Shown here: positions 17,743 to 25,881 of the stretch, piece after piece
Numbering within the stretch: the first letter of the stretch is position 1
Layout: each line of letters begins with the position of its first letter
Source of the DNA: CAZUTK01 sp964623265
GTDB lineage: Bacteria > Electryoneota > B3-LCP
Direction: 5' to 3'
DNA length: 64,000 nucleotides
NCBI GenBank assembly: GCA_964623265.1
Contig: CAZUTK010000005.1
Coordinates: forward strand, 1 to 64,000
Notes under the pieces: generated by a model
The model's database searches: none
Seen by the model: only the letters and a program-made list of their open reading frames with translations
Told to the model about the DNA's origin: nothing
Made by a program: the position numbers and the translations under genes

Positions 17743-17755
17743 GCGGGAGAGCACG

Positions 17756-18127
17756 ATGCAGAAAATCCGCGTCCTGTTGATTGACGATGAAGAGGAATTG
17801 GTTTCCACGCTGGTGGAACGTCTGGATATCCGCGGCGTGCAGGCGGAGTGCGTCACCAACGGGACGGAGGCGTTCGCACGATTGCGGGAGTCGTCTTTCG
17901 ATGCAGCGGTTATTGATTTGAAGTTGCCGGGGATGAGCGGCATTGATGTGATGAAGAGGATCAAATCGGAGCACCCTGAAATGGTCATCCTGTTGACCAC
18001 CGGTCACGGATCCGTCAGCGAAGAGCACGAGGGAATTCCGCCGGAAGCCGCAGATGTTCTTTACAAGCCGATTGACATCGAAGTCCTCGTATCTAAATTG
18101 AAAAGCTCTCTGCGGGAGGGGAAGTGA
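17756..18127 (+). CDS. Single-domain response regulator
   Basis: A 123-residue protein consisting only of a receiver: Asp10/Asp11, phosphoacceptor Asp54, TTGHG and YKP are present. The loop after TGHG is longer and more acidic than in its neighbours. No output domain follows. The stop overlaps the GTG start of the degenerate kinase, so the two are co-translated and may form a complex. Confidence 0.85.
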   Translation: MQKIRVLLIDDEEELVSTLVERLDIRGVQAECVTNGTEAFARLRESSFDAAVIDLKLPGMSGIDVMKRIKSEHPEMVILLTTGHGSVSEEHEGIPPEAADVLYKPIDIEVLVSKLKSSLREGK

Positions 18128-18816
18128 CGGAATCGAAGGCGAGAGAATGGCTTAACGAGCGCGGACTGGCGTTTTTCGGGAAGATCACCGCCAGCGTCAC
18201 TCATGAGTTGAACAACGTGATGTCCATCATCGAGCAGGTTTCCGGGTTGCTGGACGACCTCTGCGCGGGTGCCGAGAGCGGCAGGCCGCTGGAGCCCGAG
18301 AAAATCCGGGGGATTTCCGAGCGGATCGGCAAACAAGTGGAACGCGGGGTGAGTATCATTCAGAGGATGAACAAGTTCGCTCACAGTGTGGACGAACCGG
18401 TCAAGAACTTCGACCTCGTTGAGCTGACGGAGAATCTCGTGGAGTTGTCGCGGCGATTCGCGGGATTGCGCAAGCTGAAGATCGAGTGGCGCCCCCCCGA
18501 TGCTCGCGTGATGCTTGTAAGCAAGCCCTTCCTGCTGGAGCAGGTTATTTTCATGGGGATAGATGCGGCGATGCAGAGGTCCCGCCGGGAGGGTGTGATC
18601 CGGATCGAGGTCCAGCCGGATGCTGCGGGGGCGCGCGTCGGGATCTCGACGGAGGCGGAAGCCGACGCGGAGACCGGGATTCCGGATGCGACGGATTCCG
18701 ATTTTGCGGCGTTACTCTGCGCCGAACTGGCGGCGGATCTGAAAGCCGGCGCGGCGAACGGGAAATGGAACTGGGAACTTCTGCTTCCTAATTTCAGCGC
18801 GGAGGTATCGAAATGA
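18124..18816 (+). CDS. Degenerate histidine kinase (H-box kept, ATPase motifs lost)
   Basis: A 230-residue soluble protein. The dimerisation/phosphoacceptor helix is recognisable with His27 in THELNN. The ATP-binding half is eroded: where an N-box would read N-x-x-x-NA, this reads FMGIDAAM, and no DxGxG box exists. It probably cannot bind ATP productively. It could be a histidine phosphotransfer protein between receivers, or a scaffold for them. GTG start overlaps the stop of the previous receiver and its own stop overlaps the ATG of the next one, so it is sandwiched between two single-domain receivers. Confidence 0.7.
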   Translation: MTESKAREWLNERGLAFFGKITASVTHELNNVMSIIEQVSGLLDDLCAGAESGRPLEPEKIRGISERIGKQVERGVSIIQRMNKFAHSVDEPVKNFDLVELTENLVELSRRFAGLRKLKIEWRPPDARVMLVSKPFLLEQVIFMGIDAAMQRSRREGVIRIEVQPDAAGARVGISTEAEADAETGIPDATDSDFAALLCAELAADLKAGAANGKWNWELLLPNFSAEVSK

Positions 18817-19244
18817 GCGATGGAAAAGTGCTGCTGGTGGATGACGAGATCGAGTTCACGCAGGCTCTGGCGGAAAGGCTGGAGACGCGGGGGCTGAAGG
18901 TGGATGCCGTCAGCAGCGGAAAGGATGCTCTGCAGAAAGCGAAGGGGGGATCCTACGACGCGGTTTTTCTGGATTTGGCGATGCCGGAAATGGACGGCAT
19001 CGAAACGCTGAAGAGACTTCTGGCGGAGAATCCCGATCTGCAAGTGGTGTTGTTGACCGGCCATGCGACGGTGCAGTCGGGGATTCAGGCGGTCAAGCAG
19101 GGAGCGATGGATTTTCTGGAGAAGCCCGCCAAGCTGGATGTCATCCTGGAGAAGATCAAGCAGGCGAAGACCAACCGGATTCTCCTGATCGAGAAGCAGA
19201 GCGAAGAGAAGATCAAAAAGATCATGGGGAAGATGGGCTGGTGA
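18813..19244 (+). CDS. Single-domain response regulator with basic helical tail
   Basis: A 143-residue protein. Residues 1-122 are an intact receiver (Asp10/Asp11, phosphoacceptor Asp54, LTGHA, EKP). The last 20 residues are a lysine-rich helix like the tail of the receiver at 14152. No DNA-binding domain. Last gene of the ten-gene operon; its ATG overlaps the preceding stop (ATGA). It converges with the minus-strand gene ten bases downstream, with no visible terminator between. Confidence 0.85.
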   Translation: MSDGKVLLVDDEIEFTQALAERLETRGLKVDAVSSGKDALQKAKGGSYDAVFLDLAMPEMDGIETLKRLLAENPDLQVVLLTGHATVQSGIQAVKQGAMDFLEKPAKLDVILEKIKQAKTNRILLIEKQSEEKIKKIMGKMGW

Positions 19245-19254
19245 AAAACGGACG

Positions 19255-19899
19255 TCAGAACAGCCTGTACCCCATCGTGAACATCGGTTCCACCCAGAGG
19301 GTGGAATTGTCACCATCGTAAAAGAGGTTCATTCTCACCGTGACATCCACGGAAACGCGGGGATGAAACAGGAAGAAGAGCCCCGGCGAGAGATGCGCGC
19401 CGATGGCATCGGAAGGGTCGCGTTCTTCGCGGATGGTGCCTTTCAACGGTTCAGTCGTGCTGTAGATTTCATAATTGCCTTCCACCATGCCGAAGTGGAC
19501 GTAGTCCATTCCGACGCCGAGATAGAGGAAATTGCTTCGATCGGTGGGGAAAAGCCGTCGAATTTCCAGGGAAGCCGCGTAAAAATCCGCTTTCACGTCC
19601 CAGACGTCCGGGGAAAGCGCCGCCAGCGTATCCGTCATCCAGTAATAACGTTCCGTGTTGAGTTTGGAATACCCGCCCGTCAGCATCACCTGCGCATTCC
19701 AGTCGAACCAGTAGAGCAGTGATACGCCTCCGCCTAGACTGGCGAGGAAGCGGTCGCGATCCACACCGCCGGGCGACCAGACGTTGCCGGAGGCGGTGAG
19801 GAACAACCGGGGTTTCCATTTGGGCGTTTCGCGCGCTTCGGTTGTTAAGGCGAAGAGCAGCAGGCTGATGATCCAGATCAAAACCGCGAGTTTGCGCAT
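19255..19899 (-). CDS. Predicted outer-membrane beta-barrel protein
   Basis: A 214-residue protein with a signal peptide (residues 1-23), alternating hydrophobic and polar strands and a C-terminal phenylalanine after an aromatic strand (FTMGYRLF), typical of outer-membrane barrels. No family recognised. ATG at 19899 chosen over the upstream TTG because the signal peptide begins there. It follows dprA by 47 bases on the same strand. Confidence 0.6.
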   Translation of the reverse strand: MRKLAVLIWIISLLLFALTTEARETPKWKPRLFLTASGNVWSPGGVDRDRFLASLGGGVSLLYWFDWNAQVMLTGGYSKLNTERYYWMTDTLAALSPDVWDVKADFYAASLEIRRLFPTDRSNFLYLGVGMDYVHFGMVEGNYEIYSTTEPLKGTIREERDPSDAIGAHLSPGLFFLFHPRVSVDVTVRMNLFYDGDNSTLWVEPMFTMGYRLF

Positions 19900-19946
19900 C
19901 GTGAATTCCGTAGCTATTATCAAAGTGGCGTTTGAAGCGGATGTTG

Positions 19947-20888
19947 TTATCTTCTCGGATCGTCGGTGCGCGGGGTCGGTTTGCGGGCGGAATCCCGGCT
20001 GAGCGACGCCAGCAGACGATCCAGGTCCTCGGCTTCATGGATTTCGGCTGCACCTTCGCGCCGCAGCAATTCATTTCCCATAAATCGCTGCGACAGGGTG
20101 GCGAAAGCCTGGATGAAGAGGGGGCGTTTCAGGCTTTGCGCTCGCGCCGCCGTATCCATCGTGCTCGAATTCAGCCGGGCTTCGATGACGATCACGGCGG
20201 AAGCCTGAGCGGCGACCAGCCGGTTGCGCCCCAGAGATGCTTTTCCCGACCAATCCGCGTCGGGCGGCTGTTCGCTGATCCAGACTCCTCTTTTCGCCAG
20301 GTCGGCGAAGGATTGGATGCCGGTTTCGGCGAGCGGGGAGAAATCGAAGCGTTCGGCGCCGCAGCCCGGGATGATGATCGTGCGCCCGCCGGCGCGCAAG
20401 GCGCCCAAATGCGCGTTCAGATCAATGCCGGCGGCGTAGCCGGAGACGATGCTCCAGCCGCGCGAAGCCAGATACTCTGCGTAGTCCCGGGCGCGTTTCG
20501 CGGAGATCAAAGTGCAATCGCGGCTGCCGATGATGGCGACGGCGCGGTCGTCCTCGGGCAGCGGTTCGCCGGCGATATAGAGCACCGGCGGGGGATTGTA
20601 CGCCTGACGCAGCTTGGGCGGATAATGGGAATCCAGTTTGGTGACGACGCGCACCCCGAGCTTCGCCAGCGCGGCGATTTTCGCTGCGGTGGTTTTCAGA
20701 GTCTGAGATGCGCGGCAGATCGCTTCCGCCGTGCGGCCGTCCATAGAGGGGATTTCCCGAACCTCGTCAACCGGCGCTTCCAGAGCGCGCTTGACGCTGC
20801 CGAAGCGCTTCAGCAATTCGTCGAAAATCGCGTCGCCCATGCCTTCGATCGCGGCGACATGAGCCCAGTAGATGGTTTCATCCGTCAT
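19947..20888 (-). CDS. dprA: DNA processing protein DprA
   Basis: A 313-residue DprA. An N-terminal helix-hairpin-helix-like part (IEGMGDAIFDELLKRFGS) precedes the Rossmann-like domain with VAIIGSRDCT, SGYAAGIDLNAH, IIPGCG and the RNR motif (GRNRLVAAQA). DprA protects incoming single-stranded DNA and loads RecA during transformation. It overlaps the end of recO by 11 bases. With ComEA and two pilus-like genes on the same strand it suggests natural competence. The usual C-terminal winged helix is hardly recognisable. Confidence 0.92.
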   Translation of the reverse strand: MTDETIYWAHVAAIEGMGDAIFDELLKRFGSVKRALEAPVDEVREIPSMDGRTAEAICRASQTLKTTAAKIAALAKLGVRVVTKLDSHYPPKLRQAYNPPPVLYIAGEPLPEDDRAVAIIGSRDCTLISAKRARDYAEYLASRGWSIVSGYAAGIDLNAHLGALRAGGRTIIIPGCGAERFDFSPLAETGIQSFADLAKRGVWISEQPPDADWSGKASLGRNRLVAAQASAVIVIEARLNSSTMDTAARAQSLKRPLFIQAFATLSQRFMGNELLRREGAAEIHEAEDLDRLLASLSRDSARKPTPRTDDPRR

Positions 20889-21660
20889 ATATCTTTGCCT
20901 CGCTGCCCCAATATACTTTCGGGAGGAGTTTCCAGCTTTCGAACTTCTTCAAACCGGGCATATGAAATTGAAAGAAACGGAAGAACAGCGCTTCGATTCC
21001 CATACCGATCGCCGGCGTCACCGTCATCCGCGGGGCGGCGGGGGGGGGACAGCGATCCAGAAAGCGAAGCGCACCCCACATTTCCGCTTCGGCTTTCATG
21101 CTGTGCGGTCTTTTCCCGCTGCAATTGCGGCAGAGAAAGCCGCCTCCGGGCAGATCGAACGCAATGATCTCGCTGACCGCACCGCATTCCACGCAGCGGC
21201 TCAGATCCAGACTGAATCCTAAATGGCGGGCGATGTGCAGCAGAGCGCGCCAGCGGAGCGTCCAGGGGTTGCTTTCTATACTGTCCAGAGCGGCGAAGGT
21301 TTCCGTCAAGTCCTCCAGGAGATTCGGATTCTCGTCTTCGGGCATCGTAACGCGCAGGATCGTTTCCGCCAGCGACAGCGCCGTGTACGTGCGGCTCAGA
21401 TCCGCGCGCAGGTTTTGAAAACCCTGGATCAAATCCGACGACTTGAAATTGTGCAGGTCTCTGCCGGGGCGGTGATAGAATTGCAGTTCGATCCAGTTGA
21501 GGGTTTCCAGACCTCCCGGAAACTTCTTCGCGCCCTTTCTGCCTCCCTTCACCAGAACCGATACCCTGCCTTTCGCCCGGGTGAACAGGATGATGATTTT
21601 GGAAGATTCGCTGAATTTGCGGCTGTGCAGAACCACTGCATCGGTCTTCAGCAGCGCCAT
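20878..21660 (-). CDS. recO: DNA repair protein RecO
   Basis: A 260-residue RecO: an N-terminal OB fold (TDAVVLHSRKFSESSKIIILFT), a helical middle, and a zinc site of two CxxC pairs (CVEC, CRNC). RecO works with RecR to load RecA at gaps and to anneal strands. It sits between mgtE and dprA, and the recO-dprA overlap suggests joint expression of recombination functions. Confidence 0.93.
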   Translation of the reverse strand: MALLKTDAVVLHSRKFSESSKIIILFTRAKGRVSVLVKGGRKGAKKFPGGLETLNWIELQFYHRPGRDLHNFKSSDLIQGFQNLRADLSRTYTALSLAETILRVTMPEDENPNLLEDLTETFAALDSIESNPWTLRWRALLHIARHLGFSLDLSRCVECGAVSEIIAFDLPGGGFLCRNCSGKRPHSMKAEAEMWGALRFLDRCPPPAAPRMTVTPAIGMGIEALFFRFFQFHMPGLKKFESWKLLPKVYWGSEAKIYDG

Positions 21661-21685
21661 GATTTCGTTTTCCCCGGGATCCCGC

Positions 21686-23044
21686 TCATTTCTCGATGAG
21701 AAAGAGCGCCGTGAGGCTGAGGTAGATCAGCAGCCCGATGATGTCGTTGGCGGTCGTGACGAAGGGACCCATCGAGAGCGCCGGATCCACGCCGATTCGC
21801 TTCAGCAAGATAGGCACCGTGGCGCCCAGCAGCGACGCGATGATGATGTTCAGCAGCAGGATGTTGCCGATGAGCAAGCCGAGCCGCGGCTCGTGCAGCC
21901 AGACCGCTACGATGCTCCCGAGTACGGCGCCCAGCACGATGCCGTTCAACAGCGCCACCCGCAGTTCCTTCCAGAGGCGGGGTAGAAGATCCCGCAAGGT
22001 GATTTCGCCGGTTGCCAAGCCGCGCACGACGATGGAAGAGGATTGGATGCCGGTGTTGCCGCCCATAGCGGTGATCACCGGAACGAAGAATGCCAAGGCG
22101 ATCATTTGCAGCAGACTCGCCTGAAAGTAATGCAGGACGGAAGCGGAGACCAAGCCGCCGAAGAGACCGGTCAGCAGCCAGGGGAGACGCTCGCGGGTGG
22201 TGCGCAAGGCGGAGCGGTCGCCCGGTTCTTCATCGCCTGTGCCGGCGATGATCGAGAGGTCTTCCTCCGCTTCTTCGGCGATGACGTCCATGATGTCGTC
22301 CACGGTGATTCTGCCCATCAGCCGGTGCGATGAATCCACCACGGGTACGGAAACCAGGTCGTATTTGCGCACGAGCGCCGCCACTTCCTCTTGATCCGTA
22401 TCCGTATCCACCGAAATGATGTCGGTCTCCATGATGTCGGCGATGGGGGTTTGGGGTCTGGCGAGGATCAGCTCGCGGAGGCTGACCGCGCCCTTCAGGA
22501 CGCCGTCTTGGGAGGTGACGTAAACCGTGTAGATGTCTTCGATCCCCTCGCTTTCATGCAGGTCGCGGATTTTTTGGATTGCCTGATCCACCGTATCCGT
22601 TTCCAGCACGGCGGCGACTTCCAGCGCCATAATGCCGCCGGCGGTATCCTCTTCATACGCCAGCAGGCGGCGCATCTCGCGGCGGGACTCGAGATCCAGC
22701 GTGCTCAGGACCTTCTGCGCTTTTTCGTCGTCCAGCGCGCCGACGACGTCCGCCGCGTCGTCTGATTCCAGTTCATCCAGCAGCCTGCCGATCTCTCCTT
22801 CGGGCAGTTTTTTCAGCAGCTTTTCCTGGATGTGCGCATCCAGTTCGACCAGCACTTCCGGCGAGAGTTGTTCCGGCAGCAGATCCCAGACGAAATTCTG
22901 TTCCAAACGCCCCAGTCGGGGGAAGATATCGGCGATATCTGAAGGATGCAAAGAGCCCAAGAGCTTCTGCAATTCTTCCACTTCGCCCGCTTCCACCAGA
23001 TCTTCGATCTGTTTGATGTATCCGATTATCCGTTCTTCCGACAC
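21686..23044 (-). CDS. mgtE: Magnesium transporter MgtE
   Basis: A 452-residue MgtE with the standard order: an N-terminal superhelical domain rich in acidic residues (about 25-130), two CBS domains (about 135-255) and five transmembrane helices (about 285-450) with the conserved PVITAMGGNTGIQSS pore segment. It is an inner-membrane magnesium channel closed when cytosolic magnesium binds the CBS region. Ten bases separate it from rsmA upstream. Confidence 0.95.
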   Translation of the reverse strand: MSEERIIGYIKQIEDLVEAGEVEELQKLLGSLHPSDIADIFPRLGRLEQNFVWDLLPEQLSPEVLVELDAHIQEKLLKKLPEGEIGRLLDELESDDAADVVGALDDEKAQKVLSTLDLESRREMRRLLAYEEDTAGGIMALEVAAVLETDTVDQAIQKIRDLHESEGIEDIYTVYVTSQDGVLKGAVSLRELILARPQTPIADIMETDIISVDTDTDQEEVAALVRKYDLVSVPVVDSSHRLMGRITVDDIMDVIAEEAEEDLSIIAGTGDEEPGDRSALRTTRERLPWLLTGLFGGLVSASVLHYFQASLLQMIALAFFVPVITAMGGNTGIQSSSIVVRGLATGEITLRDLLPRLWKELRVALLNGIVLGAVLGSIVAVWLHEPRLGLLIGNILLLNIIIASLLGATVPILLKRIGVDPALSMGPFVTTANDIIGLLIYLSLTALFLIEK

Positions 23045-23054
23045 GACAGGATTC

Positions 23055-23900
23055 CTAAGCTTGGCGATTCGGGTAGATCTGGTCGAATAGTTGGATCCAT
23101 TGATTTACGTTCAGCTCCTCGGGGCGGCGCGTTAGATCGAGATTCAGTTCCCGCCAGCGGGGCGGGAGTCCATTTAGAGAACTCAGAGTATTTTTGATCA
23201 TCTTACGCTTCTGCGCGAAGAGGTGATGGACGAAGTCGCGGAAAAGCCCGGCGTCGGATAAACGATATTTCGGCTGGGGGAAAAAGTTCAGGCGGACGAC
23301 GGACGACACCACCGCGGGCGGCGGGAGGAAGGCGTCGGGGGGGACGTCGAAGAGCAGTTCGGCGTCCGCGACCAGAGCTCGGAAGACCGTCATCGCACCG
23401 TAGGAGCGGCTGCTCGGTTCGGCGCAGATGCGCCGGGCGACTTCTTTCTGCAGCATCAACACCGCGCACTTCAAGGGCGCTTCTCCCCGATCGAACAGCC
23501 CGTCTGCCGTCTCAAAGAGCCGAAACAAGATGGGACTGGATAGGGAATAGGGGATATTGCCGACCAAACGCACCGGCGTCGCTTCGCGCAGCAGATAGCC
23601 TTCGAGGTCGAAGCGCATAAAATCCGCGAAGATCAGCTCCAAGCCCGGGTGTCCGCCGAATCGGGTCTGGAGGGTCTTCTTCAGCCTCGAATCGAGTTCG
23701 ATCGCGGTGACGCTTCGGCAGACTTTCAAGAGAAAGCGCAGCAGGACTCCTCGACCCGGGCCGATTTCCAGAGCCCGGTCTTCCCAGTGCAGATTCAAAG
23801 ATCGAACGATTCTCTCGGCGATTTCCTCGTCCAGCAGGAAATGTTGTCCGAGTTCTTTTTTGGGCCGGGGACCGTAGATCCGCCGCTGTCTTTCAGGCAC
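23055..23900 (-). CDS. rsmA: 16S rRNA dimethyladenosine transferase RsmA (KsgA)
   Basis: A 281-residue methyltransferase with KKELGQHFLLDEEI at the N-terminus, the SAM-binding ALEIGPGRG and the catalytic NIPYSLSSP motif. It dimethylates two adjacent adenines near the 3' end of 16S rRNA during small-subunit assembly. Its start overlaps the end of rsmD by eight bases, so two 16S rRNA modification enzymes are coupled. Confidence 0.95.
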   Translation of the reverse strand: MPERQRRIYGPRPKKELGQHFLLDEEIAERIVRSLNLHWEDRALEIGPGRGVLLRFLLKVCRSVTAIELDSRLKKTLQTRFGGHPGLELIFADFMRFDLEGYLLREATPVRLVGNIPYSLSSPILFRLFETADGLFDRGEAPLKCAVLMLQKEVARRICAEPSSRSYGAMTVFRALVADAELLFDVPPDAFLPPPAVVSSVVRLNFFPQPKYRLSDAGLFRDFVHHLFAQKRKMIKNTLSSLNGLPPRWRELNLDLTRRPEELNVNQWIQLFDQIYPNRQA

Positions 23901-24450
23901 GTCGAACCTCGCAGGGTTTCCCGTCCGCTCGCCGGATGAAATGAATCACGGTGTCCCCGAATTTTCTCAGGTCTGCTTCCTCCAATGCGGGTGGAAGCAC
24001 CAGCGGATGGAGGCGGCTGGATTCGAGGATCAGGAGGGAAGTTTGGTTCATTGCCGAGGAGTCAACGAAGTGCGCTAACAGCGCCGGATAATTCACTTTA
24101 TCGTAGGGCGGATCGCAGAATATCCACTGAAATGGAGGAGAAGGACTGCGCAGAAATTTCAAGGCGTCGCGCCGGATCAAGCGGAAATTCCGGATGTCCT
24201 TCCCTGCCAGATTGGCTTGGATGCAGTTCAAGGATGCCCGGGAGATGTCCACGAAGACGGCGCTTCGCGCCCCTCGCGACAGGGCTTCGATCCCCAGCGC
24301 GCCCGATCCGGCGTAGAGGTCGAGCACATCCAAGTTTTCGGCGTCGCCCAGGATCGCGAAGATCGCCTCTTTGACGCGATCCGTCGTGGGGCGTATGCCG
24401 GACGGTGCCTTCAGATTCTGTCCGCGCCATTTTCCCGAGATGATGCGCAT
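23893..24450 (-). CDS. rsmD: 16S rRNA (guanine-N2)-methyltransferase RsmD
   Basis: A 185-residue RsmD with MRIISGKWRG at the start, PTTDRVKEAIF, the SAM motif VLDLYAGSGALGIEA and the catalytic CDPPYDK. It methylates guanine 966 (E. coli numbering) of 16S rRNA. ATG at 24450 is preferred over a GTG three codons earlier because GAGGG lies eight bases before the ATG. Confidence 0.93.
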   Translation of the reverse strand: MRIISGKWRGQNLKAPSGIRPTTDRVKEAIFAILGDAENLDVLDLYAGSGALGIEALSRGARSAVFVDISRASLNCIQANLAGKDIRNFRLIRRDALKFLRSPSPPFQWIFCDPPYDKVNYPALLAHFVDSSAMNQTSLLILESSRLHPLVLPPALEEADLRKFGDTVIHFIRRADGKPCEVRRA

Positions 24451-24542
24451 TCGAGACACCCTCTTAAAGCTGGGAATGCGCAGGATCCGCTTCGACGGAA
24501 GGTTGGTTCCTTTACAGCGGAATGCGATCGAAATCCGCGCCG

Positions 24543-25838
24543 CTACGGTTCAAAGACGATGCGATATTGTTGATCCTTCCAAGGGATCAGAATCATGCGA
24601 TAGACGGCGAAATCCAGCGCAGCGCAATCGGCGGCGAATTGGACGATCGGCTCGTACGCGCCGGAGAAAATCATTCCTTTCCGCACAATGTTGTGCCTCT
24701 CGGCTAATTCGTAGATCTGCTCGGAGTTCGGCGGGCTTTGCGATTGCGGCGCGGATTCCGATTCGATCTTTCCGCAAATCGTGCCGATTCTGCCGCCGCG
24801 GAGACGCGCGGCGCTCTGCTTTGAGCCGACGGTGATTCCGGGCAACTGCTCGACTTTCCTGAATATGCTCTCCATTTCAGCGGAATCCGGCGCAGAGATC
24901 TCGAGCAGGAAATAGCCGGCGGTGAAGGAGAGGAGATCAAATGTTCGGCGGTCAACGGCTTTGCCCAGAATTTCCTGCAACAGAGCCATTCTTCCGCTCA
25001 TTCCGGTCCAGGTCTGCGCGGAGGAAGGTTGAGTCGGCGGCACGGGAGTTTCCGCAGGCGGGGAAGCCGGCTCTTCTACGGGTGCAGGTTCGGGACTTTC
25101 TGGCTGCCGCTGTTGCGGGAGAGTTGCTTCTTCCTGCGGCGGGTGAAGGGGCGCAGACGGCTTTTCTCGGGTGGAACGCCACCAGAAGAAGCCGATCAGC
25201 ACGACGACGGCGGCGACGAGCAGCGCGGGCAGGAACCAGGCAGGCTGATCCGCGCTGCGGGGGCGCCGCGGCTTCCGTTCTTCGATCGGCTCGGTTTCCA
25301 CCATAGGTTTGCGGCGCGGTGCCGTCGGTGGAACGGGCGTTCGCGTCAAGTTGATGGCGGTGTAAGGGGCTTCCTGGAAAAAGACGCCGCGCAGGGTAAA
25401 CCCGGATTCATGCACCGTCTGGCGGATGGCGTCGAGCAGGCGTTTGCGAATGACGGCGACGTGTATGTCGCCATCTTCTTCGATGCGGTAATTATACTGG
25501 TATTGTCCGATGTTTTCGAGGAGGTTCTTCGACAGCTCCCAGAGGAGATGTTCCTCTAATTCCGCATCCTGCAGGAAGGGATCCTGCAATTTAAGCGTGT
25601 GCCCCCACGCCGCAGGAATCAGGACATCCACTTCATTTTGTTCCGCGACTCCGCGAGCCTGCAGATTCGCCAGAATGGAGCTGAATCGCCTGCGGTGCTC
25701 ATCCGAAGTCAACGCCAGGGGGGTGAGCTTAAAATCGAGCTTTTCTTCTGCTAATACGCGCTCTTCCGCTGTTTCGCCGCCTTCTGATTTCAGGAGAAGA
25801 GCGACTTCCCCCGTCTGCCATCTCAGTTGAAGTGGCAT
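24543..25838 (-). CDS. PilM-like single-pass membrane protein
   Basis: A 431-residue protein. Residues about 1-170 resemble the PilM/GspL-type actin-like fold: IPAAWGHTLKLQD, ELEEHLLWELSKNLLENIG and IHVAVIRKRLLDAIRQTVHESGF. A basic proline-rich stretch, one transmembrane helix (about 200-220), a long proline/glutamate linker and a C-terminal domain of about 150 residues follow. This could be a fusion of PilM-like and PilN/PilO-like parts of a type IV pilus assembly platform. ATG at 25838 follows GGGAG; longer starts lack one. The assignment is by local resemblance only. The gene lies near comEA and dprA. Confidence 0.5.
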   Translation of the reverse strand: MPLQLRWQTGEVALLLKSEGGETAEERVLAEEKLDFKLTPLALTSDEHRRRFSSILANLQARGVAEQNEVDVLIPAAWGHTLKLQDPFLQDAELEEHLLWELSKNLLENIGQYQYNYRIEEDGDIHVAVIRKRLLDAIRQTVHESGFTLRGVFFQEAPYTAINLTRTPVPPTAPRRKPMVETEPIEERKPRRPRSADQPAWFLPALLVAAVVVLIGFFWWRSTREKPSAPLHPPQEEATLPQQRQPESPEPAPVEEPASPPAETPVPPTQPSSAQTWTGMSGRMALLQEILGKAVDRRTFDLLSFTAGYFLLEISAPDSAEMESIFRKVEQLPGITVGSKQSAARLRGGRIGTICGKIESESAPQSQSPPNSEQIYELAERHNIVRKGMIFSGAYEPIVQFAADCAALDFAVYRMILIPWKDQQYRIVFEP

Positions 25839-25881
25839 AATCGGCTCCCGTGACAGGTAACGCCTTCCTGCAGAGTCGGAA

